Source: Glaciecola sp. HTCC2999 | Lineage (GTDB): Bacteria; Pseudomonadota; Gammaproteobacteria; Enterobacterales; Alteromonadaceae | Length of the DNA stretch: 58,281 bases | Assembly: GCA_949498985.1 (NCBI GenBank) | Contig: CATECQ010000056.1 | Span: 1-58,281, forward strand | Direction: 5' to 3' | In this document: piece after piece, positions 40,206-50,203 of the stretch | Layout of the letters: every line of letters starts with the position of its first letter | Numbering within the stretch: the first letter of the stretch is position 1 | Notes under the pieces: model-generated | Told to the model about the DNA's origin: nothing | The model's input: only the letters and a program-made list of their open reading frames with translations | Databases searched by the model: none | Translations under genes and position numbers: made by a program

Positions 40206-41192
40206 ATGCAAGGTTCTGGTCGGGATGGTTTACTGAATGCGCCTTGGCGGATGCATATATCTCCTGACAATTTGCGTCAAAGAGCTGCGTTGATTGCTCA
40301 AATTCGAGACTTTTTCACGCAGCGCGATGTACTTGAGGTAGATGTCCCAGTGCTGGGGCAGTGTGGTGTAACAGACCCCCATCTAGTTAATTTTGTGACG
40401 CCATTTACCTTAGGTCAAACTACGACTCCTTTATTTTTACAAACTTCACCTGAATATGGCATGAAGCGCATGCTAGCTTGTGGCAGCGGCTGTATTTATT
40501 ACCTAGGTAAAGCCTTTCGTCATGAAGCAGCAGGGCATCAACATAACCCAGAATTTACCATGTTGGAATGGTATCGAGTAGGGTTTGATGATCAGGCTTT
40601 GATGAGTGAAGTTGATGCCTTATTGCAAGGCGTTTTAAAGACTGAACCAGCAGATAAGATCACATATCATGCGGCGTTTCTAGAATATGCTGATATCGAT
40701 ATCGACCAAGCAAGTAAAGCCGATTTAATTGCTGGGCTGGCGATTGATTCGCATTATGATTTGTCAGCAGAGCCGATTGAACATATCTTACAATTAATAT
40801 TTAACATTCACATAGAACCCAAAATAGGCACTATTCGTCCTTGTTGTGTGTATGATTTCCCCGCATCACAGGCAGCTTTAGCAAAACTAAAAGCAGATGA
40901 TCCTCGTTATGCACATCGTTTTGAGTTTTACTTTAAAGGGCTCGAGTTAGCTAATGGTTATTGGGAGCTCACTGATGCACAAGAGCAAATACAACGTTTT
41001 GATAAAGATCAACAGCATCGAAATCAGTTGGGGTTATCCATGATTCCTACCGATAGCCGTCTGCTGGCCGCATTATCATCAGGAGTACCTGATTGTGCTG
41101 GCGTTGCGTTAGGTATCGATAGATTAGTGATGTTGGCATTGGGCGAACAGCACATTAATAATGTGCTTAGTTTTGGTATCGACAATGCTTAA
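40206..41192 (+). CDS. epmA: EF-P beta-lysine ligase EpmA (GenX/PoxA)
   Basis: A class II lysyl-tRNA-synthetase-like enzyme without the anticodon domain. It attaches (R)-beta-lysine to EF-P Lys34. Class II motifs are visible: motif 2 as FRHEAAGHQHNPEFTMLEWY and motif 3 as GVALGIDRLVML. EVDVPVLGQCGVTDPHL near residue 40 belongs to motif 1. Length is 328 against 325 in E. coli. It follows efp by ten bases, probably on the same transcript, and its last four bases overlap the end of the convergent cyclophilin gene. Confidence 0.95.
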   Translation: MQGSGRDGLLNAPWRMHISPDNLRQRAALIAQIRDFFTQRDVLEVDVPVLGQCGVTDPHLVNFVTPFTLGQTTTPLFLQTSPEYGMKRMLACGSGCIYYLGKAFRHEAAGHQHNPEFTMLEWYRVGFDDQALMSEVDALLQGVLKTEPADKITYHAAFLEYADIDIDQASKADLIAGLAIDSHYDLSAEPIEHILQLIFNIHIEPKIGTIRPCCVYDFPASQAALAKLKADDPRYAHRFEFYFKGLELANGYWELTDAQEQIQRFDKDQQHRNQLGLSMIPTDSRLLAALSSGVPDCAGVALGIDRLVMLALGEQHINNVLSFGIDNA

Positions 41193-41830
41193 AAAGTAGG
41201 TTCAGGTAAAATTGTTACTTTGGTTAATATGACCGGTTTTATCGGGACGTCAGGTGCTCTTAAGTCCATACTGTATTGAGTTTCTACCTCACTGATAGCG
41301 TCTAATACTTCAGTGCCTTCTGTGACATAACCAAAGACAGCGTAGCCCCAATTACGGCCTGGATCCAATGACGGAGTATCCCGCATATTGAAGTAAAATT
41401 GGCGTGTCGCAGAGTGAGGATCCGTTTGCCTTGCCATTGCAATTGTATAGGTTTCGTTTTTGAGCCCGTTGCCTGATTCATTGAAGATGGTACCTAACGA
41501 AGGCTTTGGCTCAAAATCGACAGTATACCCTCCACCTTGGACGACAAAACCAGGAATAATTCGATGAAAAATAGTCTCTTCATAACTACGTGTATCAACG
41601 TATTTAAGAAAGTTATTGACGCTAATCGGCGCCTTACGACGGTCTAGTTCAACAATAAACTCCCCCATTGATGTGCTCATTTTTACTCTTGGATAGAAGT
41701 TATCGGGTTGGATATGGCTACCATCTTTAATGACACGTTTGCCCGATTGTGCATGAGCTTCTTGAAGTGAAAAAACACTCAAAGTCACACTTAAAATCCA
41801 GACAAATAAAAAGGATAAGGATATTTTCAC
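41189..41830 (-). CDS. Periplasmic cyclophilin-type peptidyl-prolyl isomerase (PpiA-like)
   Basis: A 213-residue cyclophilin. The signal peptide MKISLSFLFVWILSVTLSVF continues to EAHA-QSG, so the mature enzyme is periplasmic. The catalytic Arg is in FHRIIPGFVVQGG, and the QFYFNMRDTPSLDP and YAVFGYVTEGTEVLD segments complete the fold. The bacterial form lacks the Trp of cyclosporin-sensitive eukaryotic enzymes. It follows rlmG by two bases on the same strand and overlaps the end of epmA on the other. E. coli PpiA is the nearest known counterpart by location and length. Confidence 0.9.
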   Translation of the reverse strand: MKISLSFLFVWILSVTLSVFSLQEAHAQSGKRVIKDGSHIQPDNFYPRVKMSTSMGEFIVELDRRKAPISVNNFLKYVDTRSYEETIFHRIIPGFVVQGGGYTVDFEPKPSLGTIFNESGNGLKNETYTIAMARQTDPHSATRQFYFNMRDTPSLDPGRNWGYAVFGYVTEGTEVLDAISEVETQYSMDLRAPDVPIKPVILTKVTILPEPTF

Positions 41831-41832
41831 TA

Positions 41833-42999
41833 TTATTTCCTTGATGAGTCGCTTTTGTATGTTGAAAGAATACTAAATTTGGCATTAGTTGCAATCACCG
41901 TAAATCCACCATAGCGTTTTTTCAACATATTTCCATAAGGTAAATGCCGATTACCAATAATGCGTAATTCACCACCGTGGCGTAACACTTGTTTGGCATC
42001 TTTAAACATTTGCCAAGCAATATGATCCGTCACGGCGTTTTGTTGATGAAAAGGCGGATTACATAACACCAAATCGACATTCGCTATATCAACCTGACTG
42101 AGACAATTTGCAACAACGAAATTACATTGTGCGTATTGGTCAGGAAAGTTATCTTGGACATTGCGCTTCGCACTCTCAATCGCCATGTATGATTCATCTA
42201 CAAAGGTGATTGTGGCATTCGGGGCATCAGCTAGAACACTACAGCCAATGACACCATTACCACAGCCTAAATCGACAACGTGCTCGCCCTCAACTAGCGG
42301 TAAATGCTGCATTAGAAAGCGCGCCCCAATATCTAAATGCAAACGTGAAAAAACATTTGGTAGATGACTTAATTGCAAAACGGGTTTACTAATTTCCCAC
42401 GTATTCCATGTTGATTGTGGTGGAGGAGTTAACTGTGGATCCATACTGCCAATGACCAATCGTGATTTTTTGACGGCCAATGAAGTATGGCAATTCCCTA
42501 GGATTGAATGAAATAATTGTTGGATGTTTTTGGTGACAACGGGGACCTTTCCGCCAGCAATGATGATTGTATTGTCATCTGAACATTGACGTAATTGATG
42601 TAGTTGATACGTTAGCAATGCGAGGTTTTTCGGTAATTGCATCAATACTATATCAAAACGGTGTTCGATAGCTTCAGTACTGGCAATAAAATCGATCACG
42701 GCAGGATCGAGTTCATTGTGTTGCATATTATGACGTGCACCCAATTGCGCAACCAATGAGTCTGAGATATGGATTGGATGAAATGCATGAAAAGCACACG
42801 TAAGTGCACCAAAATCGTCGTTAAAGATAGCTATACGTTTGGGAGCAATATTTTCCAGCAGATCCGTATGATTCTCTTGGACGTAAGATATGATATATTC
42901 ATCCACAGCATCCCATGCTTGCAGTGATTTATGTTGGTGCTCAGCAGGGTAACGTACTAAGGTATGGGTACCGCGAGCATGGGTAAATTCTATATTCAA
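41833..42999 (-). CDS. rlmG: 23S rRNA (guanine1835-N2)-methyltransferase RlmG
   Basis: Methylates G1835 of 23S rRNA with SAM. It has a duplicated Rossmann architecture: an inactive N-terminal half containing MQLPKNLALLTYQL, then the active half with VVDLGCGNGVIGC (SAM loop) and DLVLCNPPFH (the N2-guanine methyltransferase motif). LPK and the 388-residue length favour RlmG (378 in E. coli) over RsmC (343), which shares the same plan. It is divergent from alkB with a 29-base gap and upstream of the cyclophilin gene. Confidence 0.9.
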   Translation of the reverse strand: MNIEFTHARGTHTLVRYPAEHQHKSLQAWDAVDEYIISYVQENHTDLLENIAPKRIAIFNDDFGALTCAFHAFHPIHISDSLVAQLGARHNMQHNELDPAVIDFIASTEAIEHRFDIVLMQLPKNLALLTYQLHQLRQCSDDNTIIIAGGKVPVVTKNIQQLFHSILGNCHTSLAVKKSRLVIGSMDPQLTPPPQSTWNTWEISKPVLQLSHLPNVFSRLHLDIGARFLMQHLPLVEGEHVVDLGCGNGVIGCSVLADAPNATITFVDESYMAIESAKRNVQDNFPDQYAQCNFVVANCLSQVDIANVDLVLCNPPFHQQNAVTDHIAWQMFKDAKQVLRHGGELRIIGNRHLPYGNMLKKRYGGFTVIATNAKFSILSTYKSDSSRK

Positions 43000-43028
43000 C
43001 GTTTTCTCTATTTTGTCATTAGGTCGTT

Positions 43029-43640
43029 ATGCAATTATTTGATTCATTTCCGCTGGTCATGGACGATGCCAATGTCGAGTACTACCCTAATTGGTTAGCA
43101 TTATCACTGGCAGACGAATTGCTAGCACGCCTTAAATCGGAACTGACTTGGTCGCAAGATTATATCAGAATTTATGGGCGAGACGTAAAAATACCACGTC
43201 TACAGAGTTGGATTGGTGATCGTGATGCAACCTATACTTATTCTGGATTGCCAATGCAACCATTACCTTGGCATCCGGCATTAACTAATGTTCGTTCATT
43301 ATGTGAGAAAACGACCAATCATGCTTTTAATTCTGTTTTAGTGAATTGGTATCGTGATGGGCAAGATAGCATGGGCATGCACAGTGATGATGAACCCGAG
43401 TTAGGGCCTGAGCCAGTAATTGCATCAGTAACATTAGGTTATCCTCGAAAGTTTATTTTTAAGCATAAACGAACAGGTGAAAAAGTTGATGTAGAGTTAG
43501 CACATGGGAGTTTACTGGTGATGCGTGAAACGACACAACAATTTTGGCAGCATGGTATCAATAAAACTAAACGTCAGATTGATGATAGAATTAACCTAAC
43601 ATTCAGATATATTAATAAAGGATCTTCACGTGAAAGTTGA
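43029..43640 (+). CDS. alkB: AlkB-family Fe(II)/2-oxoglutarate DNA dioxygenase
   Basis: Repairs N-alkylated bases by oxidative demethylation. The iron ligands are His118-x-Asp120 in MGMHSDDEPELG and His175 in WQHGINKTK, and Arg in RINLTFRYI binds 2-oxoglutarate. PRLQSWIGD and the ADENLxxP-like Y-x-Y-SG segment make it closer to the eukaryotic ALKBH2/3 type than to E. coli AlkB (216 aa). Length is 203. No ada gene is adjacent. It overlaps bolA by eleven bases, so the two are read from one message. Confidence 0.9.
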   Translation: MQLFDSFPLVMDDANVEYYPNWLALSLADELLARLKSELTWSQDYIRIYGRDVKIPRLQSWIGDRDATYTYSGLPMQPLPWHPALTNVRSLCEKTTNHAFNSVLVNWYRDGQDSMGMHSDDEPELGPEPVIASVTLGYPRKFIFKHKRTGEKVDVELAHGSLLVMRETTQQFWQHGINKTKRQIDDRINLTFRYINKGSSRES

Positions 43641-43941
43641 ACAGCAGATTACTCAAAAATTGATTGATGCCTTTGCACCAACGGCATTGTATGTTGAAAA
43701 TGAGAGTGGCATGCACAACGTCGCGCCAGGTTCAGAAAGTCACTTTAAGGTAACTATAGTGAGTAAAGACTTTGAAGGTAAACGCTTACTAGCTTGTCAC
43801 CGTATGGTTAATGATGTACTTAAAACCGAACTTGAACATGATATTCATGCTTTAGCCATTCATACCTATAGTGAAAGTAAATGGGAAAATGTAGAACAGA
43901 TCCCCAGTTCACCTAATTGTATGGGTGGAACTGGAAAATGA
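43630..43941 (+). CDS. bolA: BolA family protein
   Basis: A 103-residue BolA protein, a stress and morphology regulator that also partners monothiol glutaredoxins in iron-sulfur handling. The helix-turn-helix-like BolA core is at SHFKVTIVSKDFEGKRLLAC followed by HRMVNDVL, with the conserved His of the metal-binding site. Start is GTG at 43630, within the alkB end. In E. coli bolA depends on RpoS, and here the rpoS gene lies convergently six bases away. A Cys-containing tail (PNCMGG) follows the fold, as in many BolA1 proteins. Confidence 0.93.
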   Translation: MKVEQQITQKLIDAFAPTALYVENESGMHNVAPGSESHFKVTIVSKDFEGKRLLACHRMVNDVLKTELEHDIHALAIHTYSESKWENVEQIPSSPNCMGGTGK

Positions 43942-43947
43942 GCGCTA

Positions 43948-44976
43948 TTATTCAACGTGTTTAAAGAGTGCTTCTAAGCTTAATCCTTGATGTCCTAGCA
44001 TATCTTTGAGACGACGCAATCCTTCAACTTGAATTTGACGAACACGTTCACGTGTTAATCCAATTTCCGAACCCACATCTTCTAATGTTGACGGTTCATG
44101 ACCTAAAAGTCCAAAGCGACGCGCGAGTACTTCACGCTGTTTCGGATTGAGTTCTTGTAACCAACGCACAATATTATCTTTAATATCAGTATCTTGCACT
44201 TTTTCTTCCGGACTATAACTGTCATCATCGGGGAGGATATCTAACAAAGACTTGCCATCGCTTTCAGCACCTAAAGATGAATCTACCGATTTAATTCGTT
44301 CATTTAAACGCAGCAGTTTATTGACGTTTTGTTGGGGTACATCTAGTTTCTCCGCAATTTCTTCAGCTGTCGGTTCATGATCGAGTTCTTGAGATAGTTG
44401 ACGAGCTGTGCGTAGATATAAATTAAGTTCTTTGACAACATGAATAGGTAAGCGAACGGTCCTGGATTGATTCATGATAGCTCGTTCTATCGTTTGTCGA
44501 ATCCACCAGGTAGCGTAAGTAGAGAAACGGAACCCTCGTTCAGGATCAAATTTTTCAACAGCCCTAATTAATCCTAGATTACCTTCTTCGATTAAATCTA
44601 ATAACGCTATCCCTCGATCCTTATAACGACGTGCAATTTTGACGACTAATCGTAAGTTACTGACAATCATTCGCTCTCTAGCATTTTCGTCACCGGTTAA
44701 GGCTTTACGTCCATACAATACTTCTTCTTCAGCACTTAATAGTGGAGAGAAACCAATTTCTCCAAGGTATATTTGAGTCGCATCAAGGTTTTTCTTGATT
44801 GCATTTTCAATACTGACATCATCGAATTCACCAGTGTCAGAGAGAGTGTCTGTTTCTGAGGTACTACTTGGAGTAGTGTCGTTAATATTTAAAACAGGAC
44901 TTATCGTATTGTTATTAAGGTGATGTTGAGATATAGAGTGCAGGTCTACAATATTGTCTTTTTTCGGTTCCAACAC
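43948..44976 (-). CDS. rpoS: RNA polymerase sigma factor RpoS
   Basis: The stationary-phase and general-stress sigma factor. Region 1.2 has [16 protein letters not shown], region 2 has [20 protein letters not shown] and [15 protein letters not shown], and region 4 has [20 protein letters not shown]. The 342 residues exceed E. coli (330) because of a longer Ser/Thr-rich N-terminus (about 1-55). Start is GTG at 44976 with AGGAG five bases upstream; an ATG overlapping it is out of frame. In E. coli the main rpoS promoter lies inside nlpD, and the same arrangement is possible here since nlpD precedes it. Confidence 0.97.
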   Translation of the reverse strand: MLEPKKDNIVDLHSISQHHLNNNTISPVLNINDTTPSSTSETDTLSDTGEFDDVSIENAIKKNLDATQIYLGEIGFSPLLSAEEEVLYGRKALTGDENARERMIVSNLRLVVKIARRYKDRGIALLDLIEEGNLGLIRAVEKFDPERGFRFSTYATWWIRQTIERAIMNQSRTVRLPIHVVKELNLYLRTARQLSQELDHEPTAEEIAEKLDVPQQNVNKLLRLNERIKSVDSSLGAESDGKSLLDILPDDDSYSPEEKVQDTDIKDNIVRWLQELNPKQREVLARRFGLLGHEPSTLEDVGSEIGLTRERVRQIQVEGLRRLKDMLGHQGLSLEALFKHVE

Positions 44977-45028
44977 ATTGGCTCCTAAATATATAAAATG
45001 ATGACAGTTTTGTTCCTAACATTCTGAT

Positions 45029-45856
45029 TTACTTTTGTTTTGGCAAATACTTTAGAGGGTCCAGTGACTTTCCGTCGTACCTTATCTCAAAGCGTAATTT
45101 TACGCTGTTCGTGCCCGAGTCGCCCATAGCGGCAATTTGCTGTCCTGTTTGGACGAAATCTCGTTCTTGAACCAATATCTTGCTATTGTGCGCATATGCA
45201 CTTAAAAACTTTGTGGTATGCTTAATAATAACCAGGTTGCCATAACCTCTAAGTGCGTTTCCACTATAAACGACTTTACCGTCAGCTGCGGCAACAACTG
45301 GAGTGCCAAGGGTATTGGCAATTTCAATACCTTTGATACCCGCTTCAGCCCTTGAAAATTTGCCAACAAGTGACCCATCTGCAGGCCATTGCCAGCGTTT
45401 TACACGCTGAGGCAGTTTCTCGATAATTTCCTTTTGGGAAACTCGCATGGTTTTTTCACGGTAAACCTGATCAGTATCTTGAGCAACAGCCTGAGTGTTA
45501 GGAACCTTGACTGTTACTTTGTTTGTATCGACAGACGAAGGGGGATGTTTAACGGGATCATGAAATAAATTTAAATTTTGTCCAACTCTTAAAGAATAAG
45601 GCTCCTCTAGAGCGTTGTTGCTGGCTAATTTCTGATAATCTAAGCCATATAACCAAGCAATACCATATAACGTTTCTCCAGATTGTACTGTATGCCTTTT
45701 GGCCTTAGACCATTTACTCGACTCATCAATATTCGTGTCTATCTTAACAACTGGAGCCGGTGGCATTTTTCGCGCACAGCCACTGAGACACATCAGTAAT
45801 ACCATACTTAAAAAGGTAACTCGAAGCATAAAAGTGATAGGGGGTGGCTGATTCAT
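45029..45856 (-). CDS. nlpD: NlpD, LysM and degenerate LytM lipoprotein
   Basis: An outer-membrane lipoprotein that activates cell-separation amidases such as AmiC at the septum. Lipobox CLSGC (near residue 27) is followed by a LysM domain (about 53-98, HTVQSGETLYGIAWLYGL) and a C-terminal M23/LytM domain (about 165-270). The second zinc motif HxH is lost: VKLRFEI replaces HLHFEI. It is therefore an activator rather than an endopeptidase. Position directly upstream of rpoS is conserved across gammaproteobacteria. A start at internal Met10 is possible and would give a shorter signal. Confidence 0.93.
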   Translation of the reverse strand: MNQPPPITFMLRVTFLSMVLLMCLSGCARKMPPAPVVKIDTNIDESSKWSKAKRHTVQSGETLYGIAWLYGLDYQKLASNNALEEPYSLRVGQNLNLFHDPVKHPPSSVDTNKVTVKVPNTQAVAQDTDQVYREKTMRVSQKEIIEKLPQRVKRWQWPADGSLVGKFSRAEAGIKGIEIANTLGTPVVAAADGKVVYSGNALRGYGNLVIIKHTTKFLSAYAHNSKILVQERDFVQTGQQIAAMGDSGTNSVKLRFEIRYDGKSLDPLKYLPKQK

Positions 45857-45864
45857 AAAAGCAC

Positions 45865-46443
45865 TTAGCTCACATATAAATAGGCGATGACCGCTAAAAT
45901 AATGACAGCCCAGCCTAAAATTTCGACATACTGACGAAGTTTAGTTTCCATTTTGGCACCGCCCCAATACATGAGACCTGCCACTAAAAAGAAACGACAG
46001 CCTCGACCAATAAAAGACACTATGACAAAAGGGATGAATAACATACCTAACAATCCTGCACTAATCGTAAATATCTTATACGGGATAGGTGAAAAACCAG
46101 CGATAAATACGATCCAAACACCATATTCTTCAAACCATAGTGTGGCTGTTGCTAGTTTTTCCTGGTAATTTAAGGTCTCTATGAGTGGTAAAATTAGCGT
46201 ATCAAAAGCGAGATATCCAAGTAAGTACCCTGCCATCCCACCCAATACAGAAGCAACAGTACAGATAAATGCATACCACCATGCTTTTTCGGGTTTAGCT
46301 AAAGCCATTGGCGCTAACATGACATCTGGTGGGATAGGGAATATGACCGATTCAGAGAAACTTAAACCGGCTAAATATTTATCAGCATTAGGGTGTTTTG
46401 CCCAGCGCAAACAAAGATCATATAAAGGGGTAAACAACTTCAC
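45865..46443 (-). CDS. yqaA: YqaA family inner-membrane protein (DedA/SNARE-associated fold)
   Basis: A 192-residue membrane protein of the DedA/VTT group with about five hydrophobic segments. The conserved beginning ADKYLAGLSFSESVIFPIPPD and the GFSPIPYKIFTISAGLLG block mark the family, with an Arg in FIGRGCRFF near the end. Relatives influence lipid handling and membrane potential; the precise job is unknown. Its start overlaps the end of pcm by four bases, and nlpD starts nine bases after it, so it belongs to the surE-pcm-yqaA-nlpD transcript. Confidence 0.88.
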   Translation of the reverse strand: MKLFTPLYDLCLRWAKHPNADKYLAGLSFSESVIFPIPPDVMLAPMALAKPEKAWWYAFICTVASVLGGMAGYLLGYLAFDTLILPLIETLNYQEKLATATLWFEEYGVWIVFIAGFSPIPYKIFTISAGLLGMLFIPFVIVSFIGRGCRFFLVAGLMYWGGAKMETKLRQYVEILGWAVIILAVIAYLYVS

Positions 46444-47081
46444 TGTAATTCTCCTGGTACCAGCGGTACAAATTTCACTTCTTCTACAATTTGGTGAGTA
46501 AATTCTTCACCATGACGTTGATAGAGATAGAGCTGTTGATCTGATTCACCCACTGGGATCAGTAAACAGCCTTTTGGAGACAGCTGTTCTAATAATACTT
46601 CAGGCAATGTTGCTGCTGCTGCAGTAACAATAATGCCATCAAATGGACCTTTTGATGGCCAGCCTTCCCAACCATCACCATGTTTTAATGACACATTATA
46701 ACAATCTAAGTGACGCAGCCGTCGACGTGCTTGAAATTGTAAACTTTTAATACGCTCTACACTATATACGTGTGAGAAAATCTGGCTGAGTACTGCGGTT
46801 TGAAAACCCGAACCCGTTCCTATTTCTAAAATCTGTGGTTGAGTAATACATTGATCTTGCATGTGCTGCCGCAAGATAGCGCTCATTCTTGCCACAGTAT
46901 AAGGCTGTGATAAGGTTTGTCCTTGTCCAATGGGGAGAGCATTATTTTCATAAGCTCTATGAGTCAGTGTTGAAGGTAGAAATAGACTTCTGTCGATAGC
47001 CCCCATGACACTTAATACCGACTCGTCGCTAACGCCAAGTTCACGAATGAGATTGATTAATGACAAGGCTTTTCTAAGCAT
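46440..47081 (-). CDS. pcm: Protein-L-isoaspartate O-methyltransferase Pcm
   Basis: Methylates L-isoaspartyl residues of aged proteins with SAM as the first step of repair. The SAM loop ILEIGTGSGFQTAVLSQ, the family start motif IGQGQTLSQPYTVARM and the closing PEVLLEQLSPKGCLLIPVG are all present. Length is 213 against 208 in E. coli. It lies one base after surE and overlaps yqaA by four bases, the classic surE-pcm pairing that accompanies rpoS. Confidence 0.96.
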   Translation of the reverse strand: MLRKALSLINLIRELGVSDESVLSVMGAIDRSLFLPSTLTHRAYENNALPIGQGQTLSQPYTVARMSAILRQHMQDQCITQPQILEIGTGSGFQTAVLSQIFSHVYSVERIKSLQFQARRRLRHLDCYNVSLKHGDGWEGWPSKGPFDGIIVTAAAATLPEVLLEQLSPKGCLLIPVGESDQQLYLYQRHGEEFTHQIVEEVKFVPLVPGELQ

Positions 47082-47082
47082 C

Positions 47083-47862
47083 TTATTGACCCTGTTTATG
47101 AACGTGACTATTTAATTGCGTATTATCCAACCAGTGACTCAATGAAGCGAGGCCTTGATGGTCTGTCATATCAATGCTAATCGGCGTGATCGACACTTGA
47201 TGTTGGGCTAGAGCATGGAAATCAGTTCCTGGACCGGCGTCTTGTTCGGGACCTAAACGTCCATACCAAAAAATATCACGACCAAAAGGGTCGCTCGATT
47301 GCACCATGTTTTCTGCTTTGTGTCGTGAGCCCAAACGAGTAATATCCCAACCGGAGAGCTCATCAATAGACACATTAGGAACGTTGATATTCAAAATCTG
47401 ATGGTCGTTCATTGGCAGTGATGACAATGAATCTAAGAGGGTAACGATGACATGCGCTGCAGTATCAAATTGCCAATCTTTATATCCATCAATAGAAACA
47501 GCTAAGGCGGGACATCCAAGATGTCGGCCTTCGGTTGCTGCAGCTACAGTACCTGAATAGATAACATCATCCCCTAAGTTAGCACCATGATTAATACCTG
47601 AGATGACGATGTCGGGTTGTGGGAATTTCTGGGTGTTAACGCCTAATTGTACACAATCAGAAGGAGTGCCATTAACAGCATAGAATCCATTTTCAAGCTT
47701 AGTTAAGCGCAATGGATCATGTAACGATAAAGCATTACTTGCACCTGAGCAATTTCGATCAGGTGCAATGACAGTGACATTATGATGTTTCGCAAGTGCT
47801 TGATAAAGGACTTGAATACCTTTAGCAAAAGCACTGTCATCGTTACTGAGTAATATATTCAC
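47083..47862 (-). CDS. surE: 5'/3'-nucleotidase SurE
   Basis: A metal-dependent phosphatase that removes 5' or 3' phosphates from nucleotides and trims short polyphosphate, important in stationary phase. The metal site is Asp8, Asp9, Ser39 and Asn91, in MNILLSNDDS, NCSG and SGINHGANLGDDVIYSGT, matching E. coli D8, D9, S39 and N92. Length is 259 against 253. It is 21 bases downstream of truD and one base upstream of pcm. Confidence 0.96.
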   Translation of the reverse strand: MNILLSNDDSAFAKGIQVLYQALAKHHNVTVIAPDRNCSGASNALSLHDPLRLTKLENGFYAVNGTPSDCVQLGVNTQKFPQPDIVISGINHGANLGDDVIYSGTVAAATEGRHLGCPALAVSIDGYKDWQFDTAAHVIVTLLDSLSSLPMNDHQILNINVPNVSIDELSGWDITRLGSRHKAENMVQSSDPFGRDIFWYGRLGPEQDAGPGTDFHALAQHQVSITPISIDMTDHQGLASLSHWLDNTQLNSHVHKQGQ

Positions 47863-47883
47863 AGGTTTCCTTTCATTGAGTTT

Positions 47884-48966
47884 TTACGTATGTATTTGAC
47901 AACATTCACGCAATACTGAAGTAGCAAAACATCCCACAGGTAAAGTAAAACTCATCTGCAGCGTTTGTGCGTCAATTATCGTTGTGGTGACATCCGTTGG
48001 AAAAAGACGTATTGCTCGACGTTCTTGTTTTAATCCTAGATTGACTAATGCTTGGCATATATCAGGGTAATAGTGCTCGAGTTGATTCTCAAGTGTTTTT
48101 ATTGAGTCAGTTACAGCCAGTTCTCCAGCCCCCCAAAGAGGTGCAGATAAATCAATATCGCCACTTTCAAAGCGTTGTTGAAGAGATCCTAGTTCTGCTG
48201 CCTTTGCGACAAAGTAACTATTGGTACCACGCAGGATCATGACATCACCTTCAGCTACGGTATGATGTCGCTGCGCATTAATTCGATGAGAAATCACACT
48301 ATTAAATAACCAACTTCGCAGAGCTGAAATTGCGACTGACCGCTTGTTACGATTTTTTATTTTACCGCCATTAAATAATTGCTCAGCTAATAATAAATTA
48401 CCACCGACTTTAGTTTGCTGTCGTTGTTGTTCATCTAAATAACGGATTTCACCAAAGCGCTGCTGGCCATAATAATTGGGTACCCCCTGGCTTGCGATAT
48501 TCAATAAGCGACATTGAATGTCATCAATGTCAGTGACATCTCTAAGAGTAATGATAAATTGATTATGCTTGAGTACACCGGTACGAAGTTTTTTATCGTG
48601 CCGAGTAACCGATAAAATCGAGACTCCGTCTAATTCGAATGCTTCCCATGGAAATGTTTTTTTACCCGGACAATGCACGCCAAACCATTGTGTCGAAGTG
48701 GAAAATTTATCTTTGCGTCCTGCATAGGTAACGTTCCGCAGTGGTAGCTGAGTAAAGGCGGCTATTTGCTCGGCAACAAAAGCCGTATTGAGTCCAGTTT
48801 TTTCAATGTGAATAAAAATATGTTCACCGTGACCGGTGGGGGTAAAACCGAGCACTTCATTAACTTTAAAATCTGCTAGTTTGCGTTTGAATGCGGCTTG
48901 AGCAGATGGCTGACCATGCTGAAAGGCGAATTCTAATGAAGGATAGGGTAAAAATACATCGCTCAT
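47884..48966 (-). CDS. truD: tRNA pseudouridine(13) synthase TruD
   Basis: Makes pseudouridine 13 in tRNA(Glu). Catalytic Asp86 lies in [17 protein letters not shown], the TruD family motif (Asp80 in E. coli). The NYYGQQRFG motif and the insert domain (about 155-300) are also visible. Length is 360 against 349. It overlaps ispF by four bases; together with ispD, ispF and surE it follows the order of most gammaproteobacteria. Confidence 0.96.
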   Translation of the reverse strand: MSDVFLPYPSLEFAFQHGQPSAQAAFKRKLADFKVNEVLGFTPTGHGEHIFIHIEKTGLNTAFVAEQIAAFTQLPLRNVTYAGRKDKFSTSTQWFGVHCPGKKTFPWEAFELDGVSILSVTRHDKKLRTGVLKHNQFIITLRDVTDIDDIQCRLLNIASQGVPNYYGQQRFGEIRYLDEQQRQQTKVGGNLLLAEQLFNGGKIKNRNKRSVAISALRSWLFNSVISHRINAQRHHTVAEGDVMILRGTNSYFVAKAAELGSLQQRFESGDIDLSAPLWGAGELAVTDSIKTLENQLEHYYPDICQALVNLGLKQERRAIRLFPTDVTTTIIDAQTLQMSFTLPVGCFATSVLRECCQIHT

Positions 48967-49439
48967 TGTTGGACTAATACGACAGCATGCGTCGCGATCC
49001 CTTCTTTACGACCAGTATAGCCCAGTTTTTCAGTTGTCGTGGCTTTTACATTGATTGCTTGCGGATCACAATCTAGGGCATGTGCAATATGAACGCGCAT
49101 CGCTTCAATGTGTGGTGCCATTTTAGGTGCTTGGGCGACTATGGTGATATCAGCATTACCGAGTGTATACCCGGTTTCAGTCACTAGTGCGTAAACATGT
49201 TTAAGTAAATCGGTACTATCAGCACCTGCATACTTAGCATCCGTATCAGGAAAGTGACGACCAATATCCCCTAATGCAACAGCACCAAGGAGGGCATCAC
49301 AAAGAGCATGCAGTACTACATCGCCATCTGAATGAGCTAATAAACCTGTTGGGTAACTAATAGTTTGTCCTGCTAAAATCAAAGGGTCATTGCCACCAAA
49401 TTTATGTACATCAAAACCGTGACCTATTCTAATATTCAT
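48963..49439 (-). CDS. ispF: 2-C-methyl-D-erythritol 2,4-cyclodiphosphate synthase IspF
   Basis: Cyclises CDP-ME-2-phosphate in the MEP isoprenoid pathway. Zinc ligands are Asp10, His12 and His44, in [11 protein letters not shown] and [21 protein letters not shown]-type segments, and the C-terminal [17 protein letters not shown] block is diagnostic. 158 residues, a standard length for this trimeric enzyme. It overlaps ispD and truD by four bases on each side, indicating coupled translation. Confidence 0.97.
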   Translation of the reverse strand: MNIRIGHGFDVHKFGGNDPLILAGQTISYPTGLLAHSDGDVVLHALCDALLGAVALGDIGRHFPDTDAKYAGADSTDLLKHVYALVTETGYTLGNADITIVAQAPKMAPHIEAMRVHIAHALDCDPQAINVKATTTEKLGYTGRKEGIATHAVVLVQQ

Positions 49440-50167
49440 GAAATACGACCTTGTTGTTTTAAGAAGAACTCAGCGAGTGCCAAATCCTCAGGAAGAGTTA
49501 TTTTAATATTACAAGTAGAGCCTGAGACTAACTTTACGCGATACCCGGCATATTCCATTGCCGAAGCCTCGTCAGTTATCATTTTATTGGCCTGTTGCGC
49601 AGATTTAATCGCTTCTTTAAGCGACACAGCGTTAAATAATTGTGGAGTTAAAGCATGCCATAAAGTCTCACGATCAACCGTGGTTTGAATTACTGGAGCT
49701 GATGAATGTGTCTGCTTCATTGTATCAATCGCCGGTTTAGCTAAAATAGCACCGTCATATTGATAGCCCATAGCAGAGTCGTTTTTATCATTAATCACTT
49801 CAAGTAGTTTATTGATATCTTGGTGGGTCAAGCATGGACGCGCTGCATCATGCACCATTACCCATTGATCATCGACAATTGTTTCGAGACCATTTAAAAC
49901 CGAATCAACACGCTCAGAGCCACCTTCAATACACTTGATTTTTTTATGGTTAGCTATCGGTAAGTGCTTAAAATACTTATCATCTGGGTTAAGAGCGACG
50001 ATGACTTGTGTGATATGAGGGTGAGATAATAATAATGCTAAGGTATGTTCAAGCACTGTTTGAGTGCCAATAGATAAATATTGCTTGGGGGTATTGCTAG
50101 ACATTCTTGAGCCAATACCTGCAGCCGGCACGATAGCCTTAATTGATGTAACAGAAGTATGCGTCAT
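49436..50167 (-). CDS. ispD: 2-C-methyl-D-erythritol 4-phosphate cytidylyltransferase IspD
   Basis: Transfers CMP to MEP in the same pathway as IspF. The nucleotide-binding loop [19 protein letters not shown] is near residues 14-32; [11 protein letters not shown] binds the cytidine and metal. The closing [16 protein letters not shown] and [12 protein letters not shown] blocks are typical. Length is 243 against 236 in E. coli. It starts 36 bases after ftsB, as in E. coli. Confidence 0.96.
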   Translation of the reverse strand: MTHTSVTSIKAIVPAAGIGSRMSSNTPKQYLSIGTQTVLEHTLALLLSHPHITQVIVALNPDDKYFKHLPIANHKKIKCIEGGSERVDSVLNGLETIVDDQWVMVHDAARPCLTHQDINKLLEVINDKNDSAMGYQYDGAILAKPAIDTMKQTHSSAPVIQTTVDRETLWHALTPQLFNAVSLKEAIKSAQQANKMITDEASAMEYAGYRVKLVSGSTCNIKITLPEDLALAEFFLKQQGRIS

Positions 50168-50203
50168 TAATCGGAATTCTTGTTAGTAAAATGAGAAGAT
50201 GAA

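Noticed and set aside
45029-45856. NlpD as an active M23 endopeptidase
   Set aside because: The second zinc-binding HxH motif is replaced, so only an activator role is supported.
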